The notes beneath the pieces were generated by a model, which was not told the DNA's origin, did not search any database, and saw nothing but the letters and a program-made list of their open reading frames with translations. The translations under genes and the position numbers were made by a program. Below are positions 27,001-39,000 of a stretch of 64,000 nucleotides of DNA, one piece after another. This DNA comes from Anticarsia gemmatalis. Lineage: Eukaryota; Arthropoda; Insecta; Lepidoptera; Erebidae. The stretch is from contig NC_134757.1 of the NCBI RefSeq assembly GCF_050436995.1, forward strand, positions 4,600,501 through 4,664,500, given 5' to 3'. Numbering within the stretch: position 1 is the stretch's first letter; each line of letters opens with the position of its first letter.

Positions 27001-30000
27001 TCGGAGGGCACTTTATAAGTTGACCCAATTGTGGCCAATGAAGACGATACTGGCCAAGGCATGTCAAAGGCCTTCGGGTGGCGTTTAGCATGCAATATGA
27101 AATAACTGTACTAAAAAAAAGGAGATCATATCTAGACCCTTATAAGTCTTTTACCCTGTACTAAGAAATATTTAAACGCATCGTGAGGAATTCTCAAACT
27201 GAACGCACGAATATATTTAAATGTAAAATTAGATGAAACATATTGTAAACCTTACTTGTCTATGTATGGTATGTTAATTTTTAGAACGGGTTCTCTCGTA
27301 CCAGTTATGCTTTAATTTATTAATGCTTAGTATTTTAGTTTATCACCCTTACGGAATCTAGATAAATTAGTTGTAGTATGAAGTTGTGTGAAATACACCC
27401 ACGTTTTGCCATTTATAATGACGTGTGACAGGGCGGGAGCCTATTGCCTTATTATGGGTATGTTACCAAACTTCGGGCAAACAATTGAGGATATTCTAAT
27501 AGAAATTTAAAAAATCCAATAGCATTTGGTGTGACTCGGGAATTGTAACCCAGATCCATTGATAGGCAGTCGAATAACTACTGACGGAAACATAGAGCCG
27601 GTTAAAATGATAATTAGATGTAAACTTAGAAATGCCATAAATAAATTAAAATAGTTGAGTGTATTATTCAGTGCGGTGTTTTAAAGGTAAAGTGTGCCGA
27701 ATGTGGATGTCTGTGTGACATGCCGACGTTTTTGTATTGCTCTTGAATATTCTTTCCCATTCCTTTTTTACCGTTGGTTACTTGTTACGTTAATGTGTCT
27801 GTTTATTAACAAATAAGTCTACATTAGCTGTGGATATTGAAGTTTTATATAAAGATATATTATAGATGCACACTACACAACGGCAACGATTTTTATAACA
27901 TTTCTTGAAAAAAATATTTCGTTCGTGTAATTAGAAATAGTAGCGAGTTGTGTACCATTTCTATGTATTTATTAAAAGAAATCGTATTTGGATTTTCGTG
28001 TTACCTTAATCTTAGTTTTCGACGGATGTAAAGTTGAACTAGACCTGGAAAAAACATGTATTTAAATATAGTCTTATTTGTTTTTTGTAGAAGTCGAACG
28101 CACAGTGCTCCTTTGCAGTGGTATAATTACAAATGAGTTCTATATTGCATATTATTCTAAGGAGATACAATCCATACTATTCCATACTAATATTATAAAT
28201 GCGAAAGTAACTCTGTCTGTCTGTCTGTCTGTCTGTCGGTCTGTCTGTCTGTCTGTCTGTCTGCTACTCTATCACGTCTAAAGTACTGAACCAATTTGCA
28301 TGAAATTTGGTATGGAGATATTTTGATACCCGAGAAAGGACATAGGCTTCTTTTTACCCCGGGAAAATGACGCATTTTCCGGGAAAATTCAGAAAATTCA
28401 ACGAAATCGCGACAAATCAATATTATAATGACATTGAATTAACAAAATTCCGTTGCCATGGCAACTGTTTTAATGGCGAATATACCTTAACGCGACTTCG
28501 TTATAATAAGAGATATAAATAATTTTGAGAATATTTTTCGTGAAAAAAAAGCATATTTTATATCATCACGCTACGACCAATAGGAGCAGAGTACGTAACA
28601 GTAAAAAGTGTTACAAAAACATGGAAAATTCTGACCCATTCTCTCTTATGTGACGCAAGCGAAGTTGCGCGGGTCAGCTAGTAACGAATAATTGCAACGA
28701 ACGTTACGAGTCTACTACGATGATATTTGGCAGTTAAAACACGCGCTTGTTTATAAACATTACAATCCAGTGCTGTAAGGTATTCGCGAAAACATGATTG
28801 TTTGTTTGTTTACAGGACAATCAGAGCAGCAATGGCACATTCATCAACAACAACCGTTGCTCTATATCTAAGGAACAAGAGCCGCATGAAGTGTTCTCCG
28901 GTGACGTGGTACAATTTGGCATACCGGTCGTGGAAAATGCCGGCAATTCTGAAAAGGTACACTTTTTTTACACTTCAGTGGTGAGCTTTGGGTGGTTCAG
29001 AACACCTGTTGCTCGATATCGTTTGCCGCAAACGTGAATCAATTTGATGTATAAATTATTGCGGTCGATGCAAGCTGTTGTCAAGCAATGAGTTTAACAG
29101 TTACGTTCAACAGCTGTCTTTACAATGGTACGTAATGTACTTGTTGCAGCTTTTTATTATTATTTACTTTATACAAGTATCATCAGTATCTTGATATTCA
29201 GGTATTAATAATAAGATTCTTAATATCACGTCATCATATTATTTTTCTATGTCGTATTTTCCCATCTAAATAAAACTTGTATAAAGTAGTAAAACCAGTT
29301 TGATCGACTTGTGATCTTTGATATATTTCCAGTATTATGTTTTATAAATTAGAAATGTGTAATATATTTCGTCGTAACAATATGTGTCTTATCTCTTATT
29401 TTTTGTTTTTGAAAATTATTGTGTTGCATATTTTCTAGTTTATAGTGATATGCAACTGTTTATACAAACATAAAGAATACCAGATAATTACGTTAGCCGT
29501 ATATTATAGTTTATCACTTTGTTTGCTTTAATTATAAATTTAATTTGTCTAACTTAATATATTTGACAACAATTAATAGGACGATAAATTTTTGGAAGCT
29601 TATAATAACGTCCTTTTGAAAGACACTGCGAAATGTTGTAACTTTTAAATATGTAAACAAGGTGTCACATATTTTAACTATTTCATGAATATTACTAAAT
29701 ATGTGACAAACTATTGTTCATTATTTAGTTGCTGGATTGTAGTAATTAGTTCTATGTTACACGAAATCTTTGTTAGACCAAGCCACTTGTGCGATTCAAC
29801 TATACAACCGCGTAAAGGTCAATGACCGATGATCTCTGATCTTTAATGCCAATAATTAATTACACAATGCCTTTAGATTTTTATTTTATATTTCATTAAA
29901 ATGGTAAAGTCGATTTAAAAATCAGGTGTACAGTTTGATAAATTTAAAGAGTGAATAAACATTGGTTGTGTTTAATTTACAATAATTATATCACTACGTA

Positions 30001-33000
30001 TACGAGTGTATACGTGCACGAACGAGTTGTGACCCCAAAGAGGGCCTTTTCAAAGCCCTATGAAGGGCTTTGAAAAGCCTACAGTCAATATTCACGATCT
30101 ATTAATTTCGATAAGTAGAAATATGAATAGGCAAAATTATCAGAAAAAGAGAGAACTAAAACATTATGGTGTTTTATTTTATTGTGTTATTAAATGATTA
30201 TATTGTTTAAAAAATTTCACTGGAGCTAAAAATATTTTATTAATAAGGTGTTATCTTTGTTCCAGAATACGTTCCCGCCAGTGGTTGCCCTGCTCAAGCT
30301 GTATCACCCCGATGGCAAGGAGGCGAAACTTTCCTTTAATCCTACGATGACCACGCCGCTGCATCTCAAAGAACTGTATCAGCTCAATAACTTTGTACAG
30401 GCAAGTCCTTTTTAAATACTACTTAAAAACTTTTCTTAACCCTGTCGCAACTACCTTTTTAAGTTGCAATCGGGTTAATAAAAATGGAGAATCAGCCTGT
30501 AAAGTATCATTCATAATAAACGTAAAAGTAGTGATGAATACACATTAGAAAGACAATATTATTTTTTTATGGTGATTACCTAAAAATATTTTTCAGTGCA
30601 ATATTACTTAAAATTTAGATAGGACAATGAAAAAAATGTGTAGGTGGTAATATAAGAAATATAACTCGTGTGTACTCGTGCAGGACGCGATCCAGCGCGA
30701 GGCGTCGCTGGAGGCGCGGCTGCGCACGCTGCGGGAGTGCGTGGAGCGCACGCGCGCCGAGGCGGCGGCCAGCTGGGAGCTGTTCGTGGGCGAGCAGCGC
30801 CTGCTCATGCGCGTGCACACGCTCGAGACCATGCTGGCCGTGGGCAAGCAGCCCGACCACCACCAGCTGGCGCAGCTGCTCAGCGACAAGCGGAACTACC
30901 AGGTGCGCACCTGACTGACTCATCCGACTCTGAGGGCCTCACTTTAGGCGATACGTGTACACAGTGGTTAACGTACTCATCTCGCCGCAATAACCGTAGC
31001 ACCGCGCCTGGCGGGCTCGAATCCCTCCTGGGTCAAATATTTGTGTGACGAGCACGAGTATTTGTTCTGAGCCTGGTTGTAACTTTATCTATATAAGTAT
31101 GTATCTAGAAGTATAAAAGTATGTTTATCTCTGCTTGGTTTGGAGTCAGATAAGCGTGTGTGAGTTGTCCCAAAATATTTATTAATTATAAAATGTCCGT
31201 TTATGGGATCATTATATTGATATTTCGTAAGATTCGACGAGATGGTATAGTAGCTCACCCATGTGCTAACTCATTGCGGCGGCGTGTTGCAGGAGGTGGC
31301 GCAGGAGAGCCTGCGCGTGGCGCACGAGCAGCGCCTGGCGCTGGAGGAGACGCTGGAGCGGCGCAGTCGCGAGGTGTCGGCGCTGCACCAGCACAACTAT
31401 ACGCTGCGCCTCACCGCCAACAACGCGCTCGCCGAGCTACAGGTCACACACACGCACCTGCCGCCATTTCATACCCTAAGTTAATATTGAAATGTCATGT
31501 TGCCAAACCGCGCCACGTGAGTTAGGTGACATGCATTTCAATATTAACTAAGGATACGTAGCCAGCGACGCCGCCATGGCGTCCTTTTGTGACAGGGCTC
31601 TAACTTGCCTATATTGTAGGTCAAATAGAACATATTAAACATGTTTGAAATTCACTTTACTCTACACCCATTTAAACAAAAAAAAATCATAGCCAAATTC
31701 AATTATCAAAAACTTATGTGTCTTGCATAATTTGCAATAACATTTTTGGTGTTACAGAATAATGACCATATTAGGAGTAAACAATGCACATTTCAAAATA
31801 TTTATCATATTCAAACTATCTATAAATCTAATTTATGCAACACGACAACATAGATTACATACAGAATACTTGTTAAATGGCAGGTTGAGTAACAACTTTT
31901 ATCTATACAAATGAGCTGTCACCTTTCGAAACAATATTAACTGTTTAGTTGTTTCCACCGTGATAGATGTAGGCCATTGCTTGTTATATTGTCTTTGGAA
32001 CTTAGTCAATGTTCAACAAGTATTTGACTTCGTTCATTCATAAAGAACTAAACTAAAACCTTACTTTACTGAATAATTTCTCGTCATTGAGTACCGTTGC
32101 TATGTTTAGCTAAAATGTACTCACATCATATTTTTTTAGAACTATATTATTGATTGGTGACAAATATTTAAACAGGTACAATGTGTTTAATTTGACCTTG
32201 CCATGAGTGTGGGTCACAAGAAATGTTATCAAAAAGTGTACACGCAAAGGGCAAAATAGAAGCAAACCGTTTAGAGCCATATATAAATAGCATTGGTCGT
32301 ATTTGCTTGTATTCGTTCGGTACACTAGGACTAATTTGTTGAGAAAAATAACAATGTAATATAGTGGTTGTTATTATATTAGGTCGGGGAAAAAGTCTTT
32401 TCGCATTATAGTATGTATGAACTTGTAATAAAATCTCTTTGGCTTCAAGATTCTCAAATGAGTACACGGTTCATTAGGTTTCTTTCAGTGGGCTCATGAG
32501 GTACCCAAATATCGAGCTATTTTGTGTAGAGAAAAGATTTTATTACAAGTTCATAGATACTATAATGCGAAAAGACTTTTTCCTCGACCTAATAGATATG
32601 GTGTGTAGAAGGAACGGTGGTTGTGATAAGTCGTGTGTATGTGTATTGCAGAAGCTGGCAGCGCGGTGTGAGCGCAAGATGTGTGCGGCGCGGGTCGCCA
32701 TCGCCGCGGCCGAGGAGCGCGAGCTCGCCGTCCGGAACCATCTCCCACTTGCTGTAAATATCTTTTGTACAACAACTATACAACATTTTGTAGTAATATC
32801 GTTGAAAATTGTTAAAATATAACTTAACTTGAAATCGTTTGTTGAAATGTTGAAAAATAAAATGTTCTAAATCGTGGTATTACATAAGATGTTAGGATAG
32901 TCTTTCTCATCCCACCACTGGGCCAAGACCCCCTCACCTCATAATATCTATTCTTCTACATGGAATTATTCTCGTAGGATATAATTTTGATCTATTTTCA

Positions 33001-36000
33001 ATATTTCTTTATGTTTGTTTATTTGTATAAGATACCACTTTATTCGTTTTTTGACGACGACGACGCCGATATTTTTAAAATTTGCGTTGTCTGAAACTAT
33101 CTGATATTTTTTACTAGTTAACTAAGACACGTTACTATTATTACAAATTCAAATTCAAATTCTTTATTGCTCTCATGCATATTGCTTAGGTTTTTTACAT
33201 CTCGATATATTGCTAAGGTTTTTTTTACGATCTGTTGTAATAATACGTGTATAATTTCAGTATTCAGTACAAAACGGTGAGGCGAAGATGTTAGTGGTGA
33301 GCACGGACAGCAACAAGCTGGCGGAGGCCAAGCGTGGCGGGTCGCTGGAGGACGCCGTCAGGGCACTGCCCGACTACATCAAACTGTTACTGCCGCAACA
33401 TCTGCTCAATAAGGTAACCTTTTCTACGCAACGTGCTTTTTTCATTGCAACGTAATTATAGTGATCCGTAGAAATATGTTTTTTAACCTTAAAACAGCTT
33501 ATTTGGTTGATTTTTAACCTTTTAACATAAACAAAAGAATATCCTTTGCAGGTCCGTCTGATCAATATCATATTACGACATTTTACCATGAACGTAGCTG
33601 TTATTGTATAAAATTGTTTGTGTGTAATACTTTAATGTGTGTTCCCCATGTTTAAAGATTCAATTTTGAGATTTTTTTTGACTATATAACGGGCTTTATT
33701 TTTGTCCAGGTGGGCATCAAGGCCATATCTGCGGAAGGAAAGTCTGCCAAGGAGTTCGAACTAATATTGAAAAAGAATAATATATATAATTCAGAAAGCA
33801 AAGGTAATTGAAACAACTTTTAATATAACTTATTATTTATTTTCTATAAATTTGTACATCACGCCTTTTATATTTGAAGGAGAAGGCAGAGATGTATGAA
33901 AATGCTATAAAATAGTAACGTTTTTATATCTTTCTTTTTATCAAAAACACTTAAGGTAACATGGACTTAACAGAAAAGCAACATACCGAAGAGAGTGAAG
34001 AGAGTGCGAGTAGCGGTGAAGAGAAGAGCGGTGAGCCTGACTCGTGTACTGACGACGAGAAACAGTCACGACTTAACCACGGTCAGTATGAACTGTGAAG
34101 TTAGTCTCCCGACATTTGTCGATGCGGAATCGGCTAACGCCGGTTAAAAAAGCCTTTATGTTTGCGAAATAAGAGTGTTATTAATACCATTCGCATCGGC
34201 TCAGCACGGAGGACGCGTCGCCACGGATGACCGTCGTTATGCCAAGTAGTGTAGTGATACGCACTCGGCTTAAGCTGATTCCGCGTCGATAAATGTGGGG
34301 AGACCTTTAGTCTATCTGTCTTTAATTCACTTCTACTCACTTATTAGTATAAGCTCCTTCCTCAACGCCACTGCGACGATGTTATGTGACTGTCTAGTTA
34401 GGTTTCCTTTCAAACTTACTGTATTCCACGGTCGTAGGCCAGTTCCTGCTTTCGTCTACCTTCCGTCTTCACGATTAATCCATTTGACCAATAGACCCAC
34501 ATAGTTTTTCCATCCTATTGCCAATTACCACTAACCAAATTACAAACTACTACTTAAACTACATCGACATTCAACTATACTGGAACTACTTTCAAGTGCT
34601 AATTGTTAATGTAACAGCTTCCACTCTTGCTAAGCTACACTGATGAGATGGATTTACATCAATATCATTGTTTTATTAACAAGTGACACGCACAAACAAT
34701 TATTGTCATTTCTATACATAATGTATCGCCACTATTAAATAGATATTACCTCTAAGGCACTGTTGAACGTCGTACGCTACTTGTTTATGTTTATAAATGA
34801 TTGAATGTAGAATAATGTAGATAATAATAATAATATGTATTGTTGTAGAACCTGGTCACGAGGTGGAATGTTCGAGCCCACTGGACGGCGAGCTGCGTCC
34901 CGACAACAATGCCAACTCCACATACAGCGAGCCCAGTACTAGAGAGGAATCACCTGTAAGTAACGATTTTAAACTCTTGCGACTTGTACACATAATACAT
35001 CTTCTATTTTTCGTATGGTTAGTGGTCAACCTAGTGTCAAAGTTGTTCAAGCCGCCCGAAGGCCAACCGGGACCGACTTTTTTACGTGCCCTCCGAAGCA
35101 CGGAGACACCCAGATCAAATACCACTATGCAGTCACCTATCTATGGAATGACCGCGCCAAAGTTTGCTTAACCCACAGATCGTTTACCGACCAGTGAGCG
35201 CAACTGACTATATTTTAATGTAACGGTTCATAAGCGCGATTGAAAATTAAGGTTAAAGTACCTGGTGACGGACTACGGTCGATGTAATTCGATCGAAACG
35301 TCGGGTAAAGAAATAAGTTATTCTAAACTTTTAATTTTCGATCGCGCTTAAGACCCGTTACATTATAATATCACCTGTAAGTACTTAGTCTCTACTACCT
35401 ACTCTCTTTCTTTAGTCAAAATTCGTTAACAAAGAATTATTTCCGTATTTTATTTTGTTATACGGCGCAGGGATACCAAATTCTATGTATAATCCATGTG
35501 GTAGTACTTTATTGTTCCAAAACAATTTCCAGTCACTCCATGGATCATTCGTTTTTGTTGAACTATACTTTACATTGGACCACTAGGTTTCTACTTACGT
35601 GTGCATACTTTATATTTCGTTTTCTTGTTGTTTCGTATACGTGAAGTTTTGAAAACGAAAGTCTGTATATCTCCTAGTTATTCCTAGAAACAAAATCTAT
35701 TAATTTTTTAATACTTGATCGTTCCTGGAATTAATTTGTTTATTGAGAGACTTCGTGTAGCATAGCATTGCCTTTCTTGTTATTAGTTAAAAGCCAGCTT
35801 AAAGTTTGACCAATTTTTTCCCACATAACCAGTGCAAAGCACACCTTTTCTCTATTCGTCTTCTTTTGAGTTTTTTTTATTGTAGTTGCATATTTTTGTT
35901 AAGCTTATGACCAGTCCTTACTAACCGGTCAAATAAAACTTACTTTTCTAACATTTCGTTTGGGGAAAAGAAAAGACCAAGATGTATAAATATTCGTATA

Positions 36001-39000
36001 TTTTTTTGATTAATGTTATAGGTATTTTTGTCGGTTGTCTGTTCTATTTAATGTCTAAGAATCCTGATACATTCGGGTCGGAATTTAATCTAATCAGATA
36101 CAAAGTAGTTTTTCTGCGAACCCATCGTAACACATTTGGAAGTCACAGTTAATCGATACTAGTTATCAAACTCATGATTACAAAATCGATCTATTTGGTC
36201 TGTTATTGAATTATCGTCTATATTCACGGCGCGTATTATTCAACAAAAACGTTATTAAGTACAAAATGTCGACTAATTAAACTACTATGAGTCGTGAAAG
36301 TGCGAAAACCAAAAATCTATCTAGACATATGATAGTTATCAAACATGCCTACAGGTTGTACCGAACACCTTCAAGCTCAATTGGCGAGTCTGTGATACTG
36401 ATAGTTGTATCATATGTAGTTTGAAAGTAATGTGCTTCTATAACCACCAGCTCGCATATTAAACAAGCGAGTATAACCTAGACTTGTACCGTTTATTATT
36501 GTATCATAGATTGGTTAATTAGTCTTTCCTACTATTCCTACAATATCTTTCTTCGGTAATAGCTTGTTACTGAGACTACGGTACTGTGGTTGATGCACCG
36601 ACCTCTAGAGTTATACGTCCATTGACCAATATCCATTTTCTCAAAGGATTGTTAGCATTCGATCCGACTTCAGGCCGTGATTGTCAAATTAAATTTGTTA
36701 TAAAGACACATCTAAATTGTTCTTAAAGACACAAACAAGGTTTTAGAGACTTTTTGAAACAGTTCGGAGACCGTCAAATGCTTAGTTTCATGATGACGTA
36801 TGTGCAAAGTAACGTTGATATGCAATGTTTTCTTATTATTCATAATATTAGTTTCAACTGTTTTTATAGAAAAATGTTAAAATTAAAAGCATAAATCAGA
36901 CAGTGCAGTCGTAAATGTAATATGTATTTGGGATGTCTACTTGTTTTTTAAAAGAAATCGCTGCTTAACGATTGTTATTGCACGAAAATGAATGCATGAC
37001 ATGCATTTGTTAAAACTTTCAGTAGTGCTGGCCTCGGCTGAGACTTATTCGACCCTGACACAACTGTAGTGAATCATTGTCGGGAATCTTCTCGACTAAT
37101 GTTGCGATGACGCTCGTTTTCGTCGAACTAGTGTTGTTGTCTTTTTGCTATTAGTTGTTTGTAGCGTGTGACGAATTCGACTATGTCAGCGTTACAATTA
37201 CTTCTGGACAAAGGTTGTTGACAATATTGGCACTTCGTTAAATACACAAATAGAATAAAATATTGTACTACTCTTTTATAACCGTTAGACCTCTTCATTT
37301 ACTTTGTGTAGACATTAAACGTTTTCTAAATTTACAAGACCAATCACTTTACGAATGTCTTGAATTTAAAACATTCGCTTTGTGTTGCTTAAGTGCTGTA
37401 TCACGTGATTGTTATTGCGATCAATGTCTTCCACGTGCGATGTTGAACATGTTTCATTTAGTCACTTTTGTCTGGTGTAACAAAAGATTTGTAAGACCCT
37501 TTTATAACGTGTAAGTATAGCAATGTACTTTGCGTCTTTGTGCGACGATATTGCGCATCTCTACGATTGCTTTAGATGTTTGGTTAGTTTCGGTTGCTTG
37601 AAGTTCATTACTTGACTAGAAATAATCTGAAAATTTCGCCGGTTCTTAGAGGAAGTTGCTGCAATTTCAACATTATTGTATTCAGTACGTGGAAATAATT
37701 ATACAATTATGTTGCAAATAAATCCTGCGTGTACCTGTGCAACATTTTTAATATTTGCTTGAAAGGGCGGTGTACGATACGAGCATATTATTATGTATGT
37801 TAATGCACAATTTCACGGCGCGGTGGGTTCGTGCGATGCTTTGTTCTTTATTGCGAGTTGCGCGGTGGCCGGTGAGTCAAGCATCCGCCCGCTGACCGCC
37901 GCCGCCTCGCCCCGCCCACTGATCATGTTCAAACCTCCCTCCCTGTCGCTTCACACTGAGAAGGCGCTAAAGACGCATGCACCTGTGCAGAAAAGCGGTA
38001 TACATTTCTTAGCGTCAAACGTTTTTTGTTCCATACAGAGGTTATTTTGCTACCACCGCAGCATCGATGACACCGAGGACTTCGACTACAATTATTTTTC
38101 GTTAGAAATGAAACTAAAAATCAGCGATTGTCCTTTTGGCACGAGACGAAAGCATAACATGAACAGAAATCACAAAGACCTATGCTGTCAATACTGGTCT
38201 CGTAGTATTAGGGAACTTAGATCACCACCTAGGAATAAATAAAAGACGGATAGCACAGTACAGAACGTATTTTATTATCGTGCAGAGCAAGGCCGGCGTG
38301 GAGTACGCGAACATCCTGCGCGTGATGGCGGGGCTCAACGAGGAGATCAAGGTGCTGCGCGAGCGCCTGAGCGCCGCCAGCGCCGACAACGAGCAGCTGC
38401 GCGCCGCGCGCGACGACCTGCTCGCCGCGCAGCCCGACGAGCGCGACGTGCCGGCGCTCGAGCTCGACGACGCCGCCACCTACCGCGCGCGCATCGCCGA
38501 CCTGCAGGTACGTGCCTCATCCATCCATCACACCTCATCCAGTCACACGAGCCCAGGCGCTCGATTTTAGATAGTGATTTGAAAGATCCATTATTATACT
38601 AAAATATGGTATATTATCGATTACTTAGGTAATTTATTATATGAATTATTAAATTTTAGGCTCAACTCACCCTTTCGACCGTCGCCGAGGAGGCGAACTT
38701 AGCCAAAATTCAGCGATTAGCCACGAGCGCGGCGGAGATGCAGGCCGAGCTCGCCTTCCGACCGACGCGCGCCGACGTCGACGACCTCACCGCCGTCGTG
38801 GGCAAGCTCCGCGCGGACCTCCTCGCCCGCGAGCAACAGATCGAACGACTTCGGGCTTCCACCGTCCGCGAGAGGAGCACGCTCGACAAGGCCGTCGAGA
38901 CCGGCGGCTCGCTCGAGGACCTGCGCCGCCCCGACGACGACGACTCGGCCACCGAGCGGAGCATCGACACCGGCAAGATCTCCGCCGAGATCGACGAGAT

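Larger units (their letters stand above)
25024..28815 (+). other. Slmap intron 2 (3.8 kb)
   Basis: AT-rich intron. The only clear element is the family B insertion with a CTGT microsatellite at 28184-28683, ending about 130 bp before exon 3. A short GC-rich patch lies at 26285-26360. No coding signal was seen. Confidence 0.75.
31443..32651 (+). other. Slmap intron 6 (1.2 kb)
   Basis: AT-rich intron bounded by two mobile-element-like structures: a palindrome starting 33 bp after exon 6 (31475-31552) and a mariner-like MITE ending 59 bp before exon 7 (32379-32592). Nothing else was recognised. Confidence 0.75.
34956..38285 (+). other. Slmap intron 11 (3.3 kb)
   Basis: Holds an inverted copy of repeat family A (34997-35203), immediately followed by a MITE (35211-35371), then AT-rich sequence. 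A GC-rich segment at about 37815-37995 lies within a 150-codon open frame and may be an alternative exon or promoter. Confidence 0.75.

Noticed and set aside
30608..30923. Overlapping antisense and alternative-frame ORFs
   Set aside because: Shadows of Slmap exon 5, whose coding frame is fixed by homology and splice phase.
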